Below are positions 16,177 to 25,466 of a stretch of DNA of 64,000 nucleotides, piece by piece. Position 1 is the stretch's first letter. The number at the start of each line of letters is the position of its first letter. The position numbers were made by a program, and so were the translations under genes. This stretch comes from Pseudomonadota bacterium (GTDB lineage: Bacteria; Pseudomonadota; Gammaproteobacteria; Competibacterales; Competibacteraceae): NCBI GenBank assembly GCA_022709365.1, contig JAKLIY010000020.1:1-64000 (forward strand), given 5' to 3'. The notes beneath the pieces were generated by a model. It saw nothing but the letters and a program-made list of their open reading frames with translations, was not told where the DNA came from and searched no databases.

Positions 16177-18216
16177 TCAGGTAATGAACGGCACCAGGAT
16201 CAGGGACACAACCGACAGCAGCTTGATCAGGATATTCATGGCCGGGCCACTGGTGTCTTTGAACGGATCGCCGACGGTATCGCCGATCACCGCTGCCGCG
16301 TGCGCTTCACCGCCCTTGCGCTCGCCGGGCAGTTCGCCCGCTTCAATGGACTTCTTGGCGTTATCCCACGCACCGCCGGCGTTAGCCATCAGCAGGGCGA
16401 AGACGGTGCCAGTGAGCGTCGCGCCCAACAACATGCCACCCAGCGCGGCCGGGCCGAAGAAGAAGCCAACGATCACTGGGGCTAGCACTGCCATCATTCC
16501 CGGCGCAATCATCTCGCGTAGTGCAGCGTCGGTCGAGATCGCCACGCAGCGTGCAGTATCCGGTTTAGCCGTGCCTTGCAATAGACCGGGAATTTCGCGG
16601 AACTGGCGGCGGATTTCCGCCACCATCTCCATCGCCGCTCGGCCGACTGAACTCATGGTCATAGCCGCAGCCAGCAGCACGACGATGCCGCCCAGGAAAA
16701 CGCCGACGACGACGATCGGATCGGTGATGTCCATCGGCATTTTGCCAACCGCCAGTTCGACCGCTTGTTTATAAGAAACGAACAGCGCCAGTGCGGTCAG
16801 CGCGGCGGAACCAATGGCAAAGCCCTTGCCGGTAGCGGCGGTGGTGTTACCGATAGCGTCGAGGTGGTCGGTAATTTTGCGGACCTCGGGCGGCTGGTGC
16901 GACATCTCGGCGATACCGCCTGCGTTGTCAGAAATCGGCCCCGAGGCGTCGATGGTCATCGTGACGCCGGCAGTCGCCAACATGCCGACCGCTGCGAGCG
17001 CGATGCCGTACTGGCCGGCCACATGATGAGAGACGAAGATCGCAATGACGATGACCAGGATCGGCACCGCGCAACTTTCCAGTCCGACGGCCAGTCCGGT
17101 GATAATGTTGGTCGCCGCGCCAGTTTTGCAGGATTGGATGATCCGCGTCACCGGCTTGGACGAGGTGTAGTACCAAGCCGCCCGACCGATGGCGATGCCA
17201 GCCAGGTTACCGGCCACGATGGCGAAAAACAGCGCCCAGCTGTAGCCGAACAGTACCATCATGATCATCGTCAGAAACAGGAACAGGCCGGCTGAGCTGA
17301 ACTCAGCGATGGCCAACGCTTTTTCCGGCCCGTACTTCTTGAAGGCGGTCATGCTGTAAATGCCGACCAGCGAGCAACCAAGGCCAATCACCGCCAGTAT
17401 CAGGGGCAGCGCCAGCAGCATGGGCCGGGTGACGCCTTCGCCAAAGTAGTGATTCAGTTCCGCAATCGAGGATGCAGCCGCCAGCGTGATGGCTGCGACC
17501 ATGGCGCCGACGTAGGATTCATAGATATCCGCGCCCATACCGGCGATGTCGCCGACGTTGTCACCGACATTGTCGGCAATCACGCCGGGATTGCGAGGGT
17601 CGTCTTCGGGAATGCCGGCTTCAATCTTGCCGACGAGATCAGAACCGACGTCTGCAGCCTTGGTGAAGATGCCGCCGCCCACCCGGGCGAACAGGGCAAT
17701 GGAAGAAGCGCCCATCGAAAAGCCCCAAATGATTGAGGCGGATTCAGGATGAATCGCGAACTGGGACGCCATGCCGGTGAAGAATATGCCCAAGCCCACC
17801 AGGCCAAAGCTGGCAACCGCAAGGCCCATGACTGCACCGCCGTTGAAACCGACCAGCAGGGCTTCGCCAGCCCCTTGATCCCGCGCGGCGGCAGTCACCC
17901 GGACATTCGCCTTGGTCGCGGCTTTCATGCCGACCAGCCCGGCCAGAGCCGACGTCAGCGCGCCAGTCAGGAACGCGATGCTGGTGCCGAAGCCGTGCTG
18001 GTCGGAGACTGCTAACAGCGTGGCGACGACCAGGGCGAAAATGCCGATCTTTGTATACTGGGCGCGCAGATAGGTCATGGCACCCAACTGGATTTCATTG
18101 CCAATCGCGATCATGAGGTCGTCCCCGCTGGGACGGCGCACAATCGATCTGTACAACATCGCGGCGACGACCAGTCCCAGCAGGCCCGCGACCAGCGATA
18201 TAATTCCAACAATCAT
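16177..18216 (-). CDS. hppA: Membrane-bound ion-pumping pyrophosphatase
   Basis: The ATG at 18216 has a GGAGG site and gives 679 aa with about 16 membrane segments. The pyrophosphate-binding signature runs from [13 protein letters not shown] to [10 protein letters not shown] near residue 200. The later [10 protein letters not shown] motif has Ala at the position where potassium-independent enzymes have Lys, which suggests the potassium-dependent class. The protein couples pyrophosphate hydrolysis to pumping of protons or sodium; the motifs I can see do not decide the ion. It lies convergent with the ATP-grasp gene and divergent from the CBS protein gene. Confidence 0.95.
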   Translation of the reverse strand: MIVGIISLVAGLLGLVVAAMLYRSIVRRPSGDDLMIAIGNEIQLGAMTYLRAQYTKIGIFALVVATLLAVSDQHGFGTSIAFLTGALTSALAGLVGMKAATKANVRVTAAARDQGAGEALLVGFNGGAVMGLAVASFGLVGLGIFFTGMASQFAIHPESASIIWGFSMGASSIALFARVGGGIFTKAADVGSDLVGKIEAGIPEDDPRNPGVIADNVGDNVGDIAGMGADIYESYVGAMVAAITLAAASSIAELNHYFGEGVTRPMLLALPLILAVIGLGCSLVGIYSMTAFKKYGPEKALAIAEFSSAGLFLFLTMIMMVLFGYSWALFFAIVAGNLAGIAIGRAAWYYTSSKPVTRIIQSCKTGAATNIITGLAVGLESCAVPILVIVIAIFVSHHVAGQYGIALAAVGMLATAGVTMTIDASGPISDNAGGIAEMSHQPPEVRKITDHLDAIGNTTAATGKGFAIGSAALTALALFVSYKQAVELAVGKMPMDITDPIVVVGVFLGGIVVLLAAAMTMSSVGRAAMEMVAEIRRQFREIPGLLQGTAKPDTARCVAISTDAALREMIAPGMMAVLAPVIVGFFFGPAALGGMLLGATLTGTVFALLMANAGGAWDNAKKSIEAGELPGERKGGEAHAAAVIGDTVGDPFKDTSGPAMNILIKLLSVVSLILVPFIT

Positions 18217-18389
18217 AGAGTTCCTCCGGAATAAACTTGCGGGTGCATTGCCCGCCATGCACGGCGGCCAAGGCTGCGCAATAATACCCGATCAAAGCCG
18301 CGCTAATCCGATATTCTTAACGCCGGCAGATTCGCCGCGATGGCCACTGTCGGCATCGCCGGTTTAAACCCAGCGGGAGAACCCCAATA

Positions 18390-18818
18390 ATGAAGTGCAA
18401 ACATTACATGCTATCTGCGCCCACCGCCGTGGTCGATACCGCGCCACTCTCGGAAGCACTGGCGATCATGATTCGCAAGCACATGCAGGACCTGATGGTG
18501 ATCAACGCCCAGGGTCAATTTATTGGTACGATCAATTCGTTCATGTTTTCCAAAATGCTCCTGCCGCTGGAGCCACAGTTGCCCGATGACGCCGAGAACG
18601 AGAGCGCGGAGGATGTCGACAACCGTCTGATCCCTCATTTGCATCGCAAAGTGGGCGATTTCGCTGTCAATCATCCGGTAGTCGATCCCGAGGCGCCACT
18701 GTCTGAGGCGCTGACGCTGCTGTCGGAGGGCTATATCCGCTTGCCGGTCGTCGATGAAAATCGCCAATTGGTCGGTGCGCTGTCGTCGCTGACCATCCTG
18801 CGGCGCTTCCGGTTCTGA
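18390..18818 (+). CDS. Tandem CBS-domain protein
   Basis: This 142-aa protein consists of two CBS motifs only: about residues 1-55 (VDTAPLSEALAIMIRKHMQDLMVINAQGQFIGTI) and 88-142 (VVDPEAPLSEALTLLSEGYIRLPVVDENRQLVGAL). They are joined by an acidic linker. Stand-alone CBS pairs bind adenine nucleotides and regulate partners. It is divergent from hppA across 173 bp; a role as an energy sensor is possible but not shown. Confidence 0.85.
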   Translation: MKCKHYMLSAPTAVVDTAPLSEALAIMIRKHMQDLMVINAQGQFIGTINSFMFSKMLLPLEPQLPDDAENESAEDVDNRLIPHLHRKVGDFAVNHPVVDPEAPLSEALTLLSEGYIRLPVVDENRQLVGALSSLTILRRFRF

Positions 18819-18822
18819 AACT

Positions 18823-18846
18823 CCTCTCGCCCGCTTGCGGGAGAGG
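18823..18846. repeat. Dispersed GC-rich palindrome
   Basis: CCTCTC-g-CCCGC pairs with GCGGG-AGAGG around TT, just after the CBS gene. It is the same family as 16143-16167. It could also help end transcription of the CBS gene, but no T-run follows. Confidence 0.55.
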
Positions 18847-18932
18847 GGTTGGGAGAGAGGGTCTATCAGCCTCGCCGACTGACCCCCTCGCCTTGATCCA
18901 GGGAATTGCTGTAAAAATGTTGAGGAGGAGCC

Positions 18933-19826
18933 ATGCAACGCAGAACCTTTCTGAAAGCACTCGGCGCCGGTTTAGCGGGTTCAACGGGTCGGCTGTCCGC
19001 CGGGGAAGTAGCGGCTGGCGTTCCCGATCTGGTCGCGGTCAAGAATGGTGACCCGGAAGTGTTGTTCGACCGGGGCATTGAAGCCTTGGGGGGCATGGGG
19101 CGCTTTGTCAAAAAGGGCCAGACCGTGGTGGTCAAGCCCAATATTGGCTGGAATGTCGCGCCGGAGCGGGCCGCGAACACCAACCCTCGGTTGGTGCGCC
19201 GCATTATCGAGCATTGCCGACAGGCCGGGGCCAAAGAGGTCTATGTGTTCGATCACACCTGCGACGCCTGGCGGGACAGTTACCGCACCAGTGGCATTGA
19301 GCAGGCGGTGAAGGAGGCCGGCGGCAAGATCGCTCCGGGCAACAGCGAAGGCTATTTTCAGACTGTCGCGGTGGACAAGGGGCAGCGGTTGCGCGAGGCC
19401 AAGGAACATGAGTTGATCTTGCAATCTGATGTATTCATCAACGTGCCGGTGTTGAAGAGTCATGGCGGCGCCCGGTTGACCGTGGCGATGAAGAATCTGA
19501 TGGGCATCGTCTGGGATCGCGGTGAATGGCACACCAATGATTTGCATCAGTGCATCGCCGATTTCGCCAGTTACCACAAGCCCGATTTAAATGTAGTGGA
19601 TGCGTATAACGTCATGATGCGCCATGGACCGCGCGGTGTGTCGGCGGCGGATGTCGTCAATATGCAGTCGCAGTTGCTATCAACCGATCTGGTGACGGCA
19701 GATGCGGCGGCGGCCAAGTTGTTTGGTTTGGAACCGGACGCGGTGGATTATATTCGCCTGGCCGGCGAGATGGGCGTTGGGCGTAGGGACTTGGAGAATC
19801 TCGCGATTCGGCGGATTGTGCTTTAG
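18933..19826 (+). CDS. DUF362 family protein with Tat-type leader
   Basis: This 297-aa protein has a strong GGAGGAG site before the ATG. The N-terminus QRRTFLKALGAGLAG looks like a twin-arginine export signal. The body has DUF362 features: VVVKPNIGWN, HTCDAWRDSYRTSGI, VFINVPVLKSHGGARLTVAMKNLMGI and a conserved end on NVVDAYNVM. DUF362 proteins often bind iron-sulfur clusters via extra ferredoxin domains, but this one has none and few Cys. The biochemical role is unknown. A Uma2-like gene follows 39 bp downstream. Confidence 0.85.
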   Translation: MQRRTFLKALGAGLAGSTGRLSAGEVAAGVPDLVAVKNGDPEVLFDRGIEALGGMGRFVKKGQTVVVKPNIGWNVAPERAANTNPRLVRRIIEHCRQAGAKEVYVFDHTCDAWRDSYRTSGIEQAVKEAGGKIAPGNSEGYFQTVAVDKGQRLREAKEHELILQSDVFINVPVLKSHGGARLTVAMKNLMGIVWDRGEWHTNDLHQCIADFASYHKPDLNVVDAYNVMMRHGPRGVSAADVVNMQSQLLSTDLVTADAAAAKLFGLEPDAVDYIRLAGEMGVGRRDLENLAIRRIVL

Positions 19827-19865
19827 GAAAAGTCGAAGAAACATCATCAACCGGGAGGAACATCA

Positions 19866-20462
19866 ATGTCTGCTCAACTCCAGCTTCGTTGGCTTTCCGT
19901 GGAAGATTATCTCGTCTTTGAGGAACGCAGCGAGATCAAGCACGAGTATATCAATGGTGAAATTTACGCAATGGCGGGCGCCAGCACCCGGCACAACCAG
20001 ATCGCCGGTAATCTGTTCGCCCGCCTGCTGAATCACCTTCGCGGTTCGCCTTGTCAAGCGTTCATTGCCGACGTTAAACTGCATCTCAAGGAACTGGGCG
20101 TTGAGATTTTTTACTACCCGGATCTCATGGTTTGCTGCGATCCTAATGATCGTGATCCCTATTACCGCACTCGTCCCTGTCTGATCGTCGAAGTGTTATC
20201 CGGTAGAACGGCCCGGACCGACCAGCAGGAAAAACTGTTTTCTTACAAACGGCTGGATAGCCTGCAAGATTATCTGCTTTTGGAGCAAGACCGGGTTGGC
20301 GCAACTCTGTATTGGCGGGAAAACAGCGAATGGCGACGGGCGGACTTCAACAATCCATCAGATGAATTAAACTTGCCTTGCGCTGGCCTGACCGTCCCAC
20401 TGGCGGAACTTTATGAAGGAACAGAATTAGCGGAGACGCCGCCAGTTGCAGCATCTCCGTAA
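19866..20462 (+). CDS. Uma2/DUF820 family PD-(D/E)XK protein
   Basis: This 198-aa protein starts after a GGGAGGAA site. The Uma2 fold is visible: KHEYINGEIYAMAGASTRHNQIAGNL near residues 26-50, FYYPDLMVCCD with the acidic active-site residue, LIVEVLSGRTARTDQQEK (E-V-L) and KLFSYKRLDSLQDYLLLEQD. These proteins are restriction-endonuclease-like, are widespread in multiple copies and have no settled biological role. A second full copy lies at 37900-38499 and a fragment near 31948. A strong terminator lies beyond its 3' end. Confidence 0.9.
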   Translation: MSAQLQLRWLSVEDYLVFEERSEIKHEYINGEIYAMAGASTRHNQIAGNLFARLLNHLRGSPCQAFIADVKLHLKELGVEIFYYPDLMVCCDPNDRDPYYRTRPCLIVEVLSGRTARTDQQEKLFSYKRLDSLQDYLLLEQDRVGATLYWRENSEWRRADFNNPSDELNLPCAGLTVPLAELYEGTELAETPPVAASP

Positions 20463-20526
20463 CTTGCTGCGCAGTAAGCGCTATAACCCTACATCCAGGA
20501 TCGCCTAATGGTGTTTGATAGAAAAT

Positions 20527-20645
20527 GCTGGCGAGGTTCCCGCCAGCGCCAAGGCACTATCCTATAGTGATCCTCAATGAGTCATGGAATCAGCGACTCG
20601 AACCACCCCGGCGCTGCGCACCACCCCTCCTTGGACAAGGAGGGG
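20527..20645. repeat. Two intergenic hairpins after the Uma2 gene
   Basis: The 301-bp gap 20463-20763 holds no gene. GCTGGCG (20527-20533) pairs with CGCCAGC (20541-20547). CCCCTCCTTG (20624-20633) pairs with CAAGGAGGGG (20636-20645), a member of the dispersed palindrome family. The strong terminator at 20705-20741 lies in the same gap. Confidence 0.6.
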
Positions 20646-20704
20646 AATTTCTATGACCTGGGTAGGATTGCTATAGCAACACATCACACTTGCCGCTCCC
20701 TGCC

Positions 20705-20741
20705 GATAAAAGAAACCCGGCAGAGCCGGGTTTCTTTTATC
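20705..20741. terminator. Strong bidirectional rho-independent terminator
   Basis: A 17-bp perfect stem (20705-20721 with 20725-20741) has an AGA loop. It carries an A-run before and a T-run after the GC core CCCGGC/GCCGGG, so it works in both directions. It separates the Uma2 gene (plus) from the hypothetical gene (minus, end 20764). Confidence 0.93.
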
Positions 20742-20763
20742 ATCGGAGGAAGCCTTCGTTGCT

Positions 20764-21213
20764 TTAGAAGGGGGTCTGCGCTGGCTGGCGGTCGGGGATC
20801 AGTGCGCAACCGTGACCATAGTGATACTGCAAGGTCTGCCAGACTTCGAAGAAATACTGGTGGGATTCTTCATCGCTCATTTCTGGGGGAGCCGCTTCGA
20901 CGCCGACCGGATCGAGTACGGCCAGAGTATTGCCAGGCGTAGGCAGGTGGCGGGCATCGAGCAGAGCAACTGCTTGGTGTGCATAGCCACCATTTTCCTG
21001 TTCGCCAACGCCGATCCGATACAGCCGAAATCCCTTCATCCGCGCCATCCGTGGGAGGTAGTGGAGCAGACGGCGAGCAGTGCCGTCGTCGGTGGTTGCG
21101 CTGTCATTAAAGCCAAAACTGGTGTAGACGTCATCAATCCGGCGCAGCTCATTGGCTTTATCGGGATCAATACTCTCAAACTGCTGGGCGATTTGCTGCA
21201 AAACACTGGGCAT
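20764..21213 (-). CDS. Conserved-looking hypothetical protein, 149 aa
   Basis: I do not recognise this family. The ATG at 21213 has a GAGG site at normal distance. The protein is soluble and mixed alpha/beta (LRRIDDVYTSFGF, KGFRLYRIGVGEQENGGYAHQAVALLD) and ends with an acidic helix (EMSDEESHQYFFEVWQTLQYHYG) and a short tail. Codon use is like the host's. It has its own terminator downstream (20705-20741) and is separated from grxD upstream by 255 bp, so it is probably transcribed alone. Confidence 0.65.
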   Translation of the reverse strand: MPSVLQQIAQQFESIDPDKANELRRIDDVYTSFGFNDSATTDDGTARRLLHYLPRMARMKGFRLYRIGVGEQENGGYAHQAVALLDARHLPTPGNTLAVLDPVGVEAAPPEMSDEESHQYFFEVWQTLQYHYGHGCALIPDRQPAQTPF

Positions 21214-21400
21214 GATGCTGTACCTCGCTCAACCGTGGCCCGGTGGCTGCACTCATTGCGCTGGGAAAATGCACTATGAGCACAGATTCAGACCGCGAGC
21301 GCCGATATTTCTTTTCTAGAGATTATTGCCACAGTCTGAATACTATTATTGTAATCTTTACCCAATATTTTGGTAGAGATCAGCGAAAAAAATTTCGCAT

Positions 21401-21448
21401 TGTGCAATTGCACAAAAACACGAAAAGTCCTCCCGCTTGCGAGGGAGG
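21401..21448. promoter_or_regulatory. 14-bp palindrome and adjacent hairpin between grxD and the hypothetical gene
   Basis: TGTGCAATTGCACA (21401-21414) is a perfect palindrome in an AT-rich stretch that may hold the promoter of the hypothetical gene at 20764-21213. CCTCCC (21429-21434) pairs with GGGAGG (21443-21448) next to it, after the grxD end. A regulator cannot be named. Confidence 0.3.
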
Positions 21449-21468
21449 GTTAGAGCGAGGCTGACCGC

Positions 21469-21804
21469 TCAGGATGGAGCCGTATTAGCCCGGGCCACGG
21501 CCTCTTCCATGAGTTTCTGCAATTCACCACTTTGGTATAGTTCCAGGGTAATGTCGCAACCGCCGACCAGCTCGCTATCGATGTAAATCTGCGGGAAAGT
21601 CGGCCAGTCAGCGTAGCGCGGCAGGTTGTCGAAGATGTCCGGGTCTTCCAGCACGTTGAAATAGGCGAATGGCAGACCGGTGGCGGCCAGCGCTTGGGAT
21701 GCGCGCAGCGAGAAACCACAGCGCGGTGCTTCCGGGGTACCCTTCATGTAGATCACGACCGGGTTGGATTCAACTTGTTGCTTGATGCGTTCCAAAGCGT
21801 CCAT
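21469..21804 (-). CDS. grxD: Monothiol glutaredoxin (CGFS type)
   Basis: This 111-aa protein has the defining MKGTPEAPRCGFS motif near residue 29, then WPTFPQIYIDSELVGGCDI with the glutathione-binding TFPQ and GGCD. CGFS glutaredoxins bind a bridging [2Fe-2S] cluster with glutathione and hand it on in iron-sulfur assembly. It lies 31 bp downstream of the amidotransferase on the same strand. Length is standard. Confidence 0.96.
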   Translation of the reverse strand: MDALERIKQQVESNPVVIYMKGTPEAPRCGFSLRASQALAATGLPFAYFNVLEDPDIFDNLPRYADWPTFPQIYIDSELVGGCDITLELYQSGELQKLMEEAVARANTAPS

Positions 21805-21835
21805 TGACTGACCTCGTGGTGAAAATTAAGGATGT

Positions 21836-23629
21836 TCAACCATTGACCCGCGTTGCCGGGTCGACGTTCAGTTGCAGCCACAGTTCCAGCAGCGCCGAAT
21901 GCCACAGCTTACTGCCCATCAGCCGGGTATGATGCGCCTCGGGTTCAGCCAGCAGTCGATCCAGGTAGTTCCGCTGGAACAGGCCGCGTTCCCGGCAGGC
22001 GCGTGAATTGACCGTATCGCGCATGAACTCCAGGAAGGACCCACGCACGAATTTAAGCGCTGGCACTGGAAAATAGCCTTTAGGCCGGTCGATCACCGCA
22101 TCGGGCAACAAGCCCTGGGCAATTTTTTTCAAGAGGTGCTTGCCGCCGCTGCCGATTTTCAGTTCCGGCGGCAGTTGCATGGCCAGTTCCACCAATTCGT
22201 GATCGAGGAACGGCACTCGCGCTTCCAGTCCCCAGGCCATCGTCATGTTATCCACTCGTTTAACCGGATCATCGACGATCAACGTGGTGACATCCAGCCG
22301 CAGCACTTGATCCAGGTAATCATCCGCGCCGGGTTCCGCCAGTCGTTGCGCGATCAATCCGGCGGTGTGGTCGGGACCGTGGTAAGCGGGTGCGACTGTT
22401 TCCAGAAACTCGGTATGATCGCGGTCGAAGTAATGCCGCCGGAATCGCTCCAGATCGCTCCCCGTTTCCGCCACCATGCGCGGATACCAGAAATAGCCGC
22501 CGAACACTTCATCGGCGCCCTGACCGCTCTGTACGACCTTGACAGTTTTTGACACTTGTTCGGCCAGCAGGAAAAACGCGACGGCATCTTGCCCAACCAT
22601 CGGTTCGGCCATGCAGGTCACCGCTTCCGGCAGGCGTTTCAGTACCTGATCATTGGGAATCAGATACTTGTGATGACGGGTCTGGTAGCGGGCGGCGACT
22701 GGATCGGAATATTCAAACTCGCTGCCCTTCTCCTCCGGCTGGTCCTCGAAACCGACTGAGAAGGTCAGCAAATCGCGCACCCCGGATTCAGCCAGCAGCG
22801 CGACCAACAGGCTGGAATCCAGCCCCCCGGACAGCAGCACACCGACCGGCACATCGGCGATGTCCAGTCGCCGCCGTACCGCCAGGCGCAGAGCGTCATG
22901 CACCACCTGGGTCCATTCCGCCTCGGTGCGCGGTTGCGCGGGACGCTGAGCGGTCAGTCGCCAATAGGTTCGACTCCGTTCATTCCCCTGGGCGTCAATC
23001 GTCAGAGTCGTAGCCGGAGCCAGCTTGCGAACGCCTTGCAGAAGGGTGCGCGGTGCGGGGATAACCGCATGGAGGGTCAACTGGTGATGCAACGCCACCG
23101 GATCGATGGCGGTATCGACATCGGGCGCAGCCAGCAGCGCCTGACTGTTGGAAGCGAAGCGGAAGGCGCACGGTGTCCGGCTGTAGTACAGCGGTTTGAT
23201 GCCCAGCCGGTCGCGGGCGAGAAACAGGGTGCGTTCGCACAGGTTCCAAAGAGCGAAGGCGAACATGCCGATGAGATGCTCAACACACTGTTCGCCCCAT
23301 TCCGCGTAGGCTTTGAGGATGACCTCGGTGTCGCCTTCGGAGAAAAAGCGGTAGCCCCGGCTTTGCAATTCCCGCCGCAGTTCCCGGTAGTTGTAAATGG
23401 CGCCGTTGAATACCAACGCCAGTCCCAGCTCGGCATCGATCATCGGCTGGTTGGAACGGTCGCTGAGGTCGATCACCGACAGCCGGCGATGGCCGAACAG
23501 CAGGGGACCGTCGGACCAGGTTCCTTCGTGATCGGGACCACGCCGGGCCAGTCGCGTCAGCATCCGCCCCATCAGGGCCAAGTCAGGTTCGCCGCCGTCC
23601 AGGCGCAATTCGCCGCTAATGCCGCACAT
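21836..23629 (-). CDS. AsnB-type glutamine amidotransferase, closest to the N-acetylglutaminylglutamine amide (AsnO) group
   Basis: This 597-aa protein begins MCGISGE, so Cys2 is the N-terminal glutaminase nucleophile. The class II domain (FNGAIYNYRELR, SEGDTEVILKAY) is followed by the synthetase domain with SGGLDSS (PP-loop), SGQGADEVFGGYFWYP and DNMTMAWGLEARVPFLDHELVELA. The late part (RPKGYFPVPALKFVRG, MGSKLWHSALLELWLQ) reminds me more of AsnO, which amidates an N-acetylated dipeptide osmolyte, than of plain asparagine synthetase. The usual partner genes (GNAT/ATP-grasp synthetase, peptidase) are not adjacent, so asparagine synthesis remains possible. Confidence 0.8.
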   Translation of the reverse strand: MCGISGELRLDGGEPDLALMGRMLTRLARRGPDHEGTWSDGPLLFGHRRLSVIDLSDRSNQPMIDAELGLALVFNGAIYNYRELRRELQSRGYRFFSEGDTEVILKAYAEWGEQCVEHLIGMFAFALWNLCERTLFLARDRLGIKPLYYSRTPCAFRFASNSQALLAAPDVDTAIDPVALHHQLTLHAVIPAPRTLLQGVRKLAPATTLTIDAQGNERSRTYWRLTAQRPAQPRTEAEWTQVVHDALRLAVRRRLDIADVPVGVLLSGGLDSSLLVALLAESGVRDLLTFSVGFEDQPEEKGSEFEYSDPVAARYQTRHHKYLIPNDQVLKRLPEAVTCMAEPMVGQDAVAFFLLAEQVSKTVKVVQSGQGADEVFGGYFWYPRMVAETGSDLERFRRHYFDRDHTEFLETVAPAYHGPDHTAGLIAQRLAEPGADDYLDQVLRLDVTTLIVDDPVKRVDNMTMAWGLEARVPFLDHELVELAMQLPPELKIGSGGKHLLKKIAQGLLPDAVIDRPKGYFPVPALKFVRGSFLEFMRDTVNSRACRERGLFQRNYLDRLLAEPEAHHTRLMGSKLWHSALLELWLQLNVDPATRVNG

Positions 23630-23654
23630 GGCTGATGATATCGTCAGGAACGGG

Positions 23655-24002
23655 TTAAAACTTCAAATTAGCGGCCACCGGCGGGCGACCGGTGACGCTG
23701 CGCGCCATGGAAATCGCCCGATTGTAAGCTTGGGCGCTGGGAACGTTGCCGCTGAGAGTGACGATGCCCTGGTTGGCGTTGACGTTAATGCCGGCGCTGG
23801 CGAGTTGCTCATCCTGCTTAAAGGCGTCCTTGATGGCCGAAACGATATCGGAATCACTCATTTTAGGGCCACTGCGCCCGCTGTCACTGAGGCTGGCAGT
23901 GCTGGCGACGCTGTCATCGCTGGAACTGCCGCTACCCATGCTGGCACAGCCAGCGGTGGTCAGCGCGGCTAGAAAGGCAAGCGTGAGATAGAGTTTGTGC
24001 AT
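23655..24002 (-). CDS. BON-domain lipoprotein
   Basis: Started at MHKLYLTLAFL (24002) it is 115 aa with a lipoprotein signal ending in LTTAGC, a good lipobox (Cys at residue 19). A Ser/Asp-rich linker follows, then a single BON domain (SDSDIVSAIKDAFKQDEQL, INVNANQGIVTLSGNVPSAQAYNRAISMARSV). BON domains bind phospholipid surfaces and proteins; OsmY-like members respond to envelope stress. It lies 25 bp upstream of the amidotransferase on the same strand. If that enzyme makes an osmolyte, an osmotic-stress theme would fit; this is inference. Confidence 0.85.
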   Translation of the reverse strand: MHKLYLTLAFLAALTTAGCASMGSGSSSDDSVASTASLSDSGRSGPKMSDSDIVSAIKDAFKQDEQLASAGINVNANQGIVTLSGNVPSAQAYNRAISMARSVTGRPPVAANLKF

Positions 24003-24251
24003 GGTCTCGACCCTCGGTAGTAGGCTGGGATGATGATGGAGCGCGTAAAGCGGCGTGAACCGCTCCGACACCCGATTCGGCGGCAAGAATAACATACCCC
24101 TTGGCGTTTCCAGCCCGCGTTGCATCACCAAGGGGCGGGGACTAGACTTGCCCGGCTTGGCGCGTCCAGCGCCTGCTGGCGAAACTTCATCCTGCTGGCG
24201 GGTTCCAATCGGGCGCAATATCTTTTATGACCTCCAAGGAGAATATGAATC

Positions 24252-24830
24252 ATGGTTCACGAACTGCCTGCTTTGCCCTATGCCAAAAATGCCCTGGAGC
24301 CGTACATCTCGGCGGAAACCGTGGAGTTTCACTACGGCAAACATCATCAGACCTATGTGACCAATCTGAACAACCTGATCAAGGGTACGGAATTCGAGAA
24401 TCTGCCACTGGAAGAGATCGTGTTGAAGTCTTCCGGCGGTATGTTCAACAACGCGGCCCAGGTGTGGAACCACACGTTTTACTGGAATTGCCTGAAACCG
24501 AACGGCGGCGGTGAACCCAGTGGGGCGCTGGCGGCGGCGATTAACCAGAAGTTCGGTTCGTTCGCAACATTCAAGGAGGAATTCGCCAAAGTGGCAATAG
24601 GCACCTTCGGTTCCGGCTGGGGCTGGCTGGTGAAGAATGCCGATGGTTCGGTGGAATTGATGAGTACCAGTAACGCCGGTACGCCCGCGACTTCCGGCAA
24701 AAGGGCGCTGCTGACCTGCGATGTCTGGGAACATGCCTATTACATCGACTATCGCAACCTGCGCCCGAAGTACGTTGAGGCGTTCTGGAATTTGGTCAAC
24801 TGGGATTTCGTTGCGCAGCAATACGCCTAA
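24252..24830 (+). CDS. sodB: Superoxide dismutase, iron type
   Basis: This 192-aa protein has the metal ligands and signatures of Fe/Mn [15 protein letters not shown] (His), [12 protein letters not shown] (His), and [11 protein letters not shown] (Asp, His). The [19 protein letters not shown] segment with FGSGWGWLV matches the bacterial Fe-type. It converts superoxide to hydrogen peroxide and oxygen in the cytoplasm. A rho-independent terminator follows at 24856. Confidence 0.97.
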   Translation: MVHELPALPYAKNALEPYISAETVEFHYGKHHQTYVTNLNNLIKGTEFENLPLEEIVLKSSGGMFNNAAQVWNHTFYWNCLKPNGGGEPSGALAAAINQKFGSFATFKEEFAKVAIGTFGSGWGWLVKNADGSVELMSTSNAGTPATSGKRALLTCDVWEHAYYIDYRNLRPKYVEAFWNLVNWDFVAQQYA

Positions 24831-24855
24831 CCGGCGGGATTAACAGGTCATTCAG

Positions 24856-24891
24856 GGCCAGCGTTGCTTCAAGGGCGCTGGCCTTTTCTTT
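24856..24891 (+). terminator. Rho-independent terminator after sodB
   Basis: GGCCAGCG (24856-24863) pairs with CGCTGGCC (24876-24883), followed by TTTTCTTT. It lies 25 bp after the sodB stop and just before the YbaK-type gene. Confidence 0.9.
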
Positions 24892-24908
24892 GGGAAGGCG
24901 GATCAAAG

Positions 24909-25466
24909 ATGTCGATGGATAGCCCACAATTGATGACCCTGCTCGACGATCTGGGCATTGCCCACCCGACCGTCGACCATCCGCCATTACGCACGGTGGA
25001 AGACAGTCGGCGATTGCGCGGCAACCTGGCGGGAGGACACGTCAAGAACCTGTTTCTCAAAGACAAGAAGGGCGGGTACTGGTTGCTGGCGGCGCTGGAA
25101 CACACCACGGTCGATTTGCGGGTCGCCGCCGCCCTGCTCGGCGCGCCGCGCTTCTCCTTCGCCAAGGCCGAGGATTTGGCGGAAATCCTGGGCATTATCC
25201 CCGGCGCAGTATCACCCCTTGCAGTTGTCAATGACCCCGAGGGCCGGGTCGCAGTCGTTCTCGATCAACGCTTGCTGGAACTTTCGCTGTTAAACTTCCA
25301 TCCGCTGCGAAACGACCGCACGACCACCATCGCTTCCACCGATTTGCTGAAGTTTCTTGAAGCGGTCGATCATCCCCCGCAGATGATTCACCTGCCCGAC
25401 CGAACAGATGAGTCAACGGGAACCCAGCGCAACGCCAACAGCGTGATGTCATCGCTTTGCGGATGA
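24909..25466 (+). CDS. YbaK/ProX-type aminoacyl-tRNA deacylase (prolyl-tRNA editing)
   Basis: The start MSMDSPQLMTLLDDLGI (24909) gives 185 aa. Family features are HPPLRTVEDSRRLRGNLAGGHVKNLFLKDKKGGYWLL with the catalytic Lys, then GVxP-like IPGAVSPLAVVND and VVLDQRLLE. It resembles ProXp-ala, which clears Ala from mischarged tRNA-Pro. The family core ends near residue 165. The last ~20 residues run through the 3' end of the convergent phosphatase gene (79-bp overlap), so the tail may be dispensable or the result of a lost stop. Confidence 0.88.
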   Translation: MSMDSPQLMTLLDDLGIAHPTVDHPPLRTVEDSRRLRGNLAGGHVKNLFLKDKKGGYWLLAALEHTTVDLRVAAALLGAPRFSFAKAEDLAEILGIIPGAVSPLAVVNDPEGRVAVVLDQRLLELSLLNFHPLRNDRTTTIASTDLLKFLEAVDHPPQMIHLPDRTDESTGTQRNANSVMSSLCG

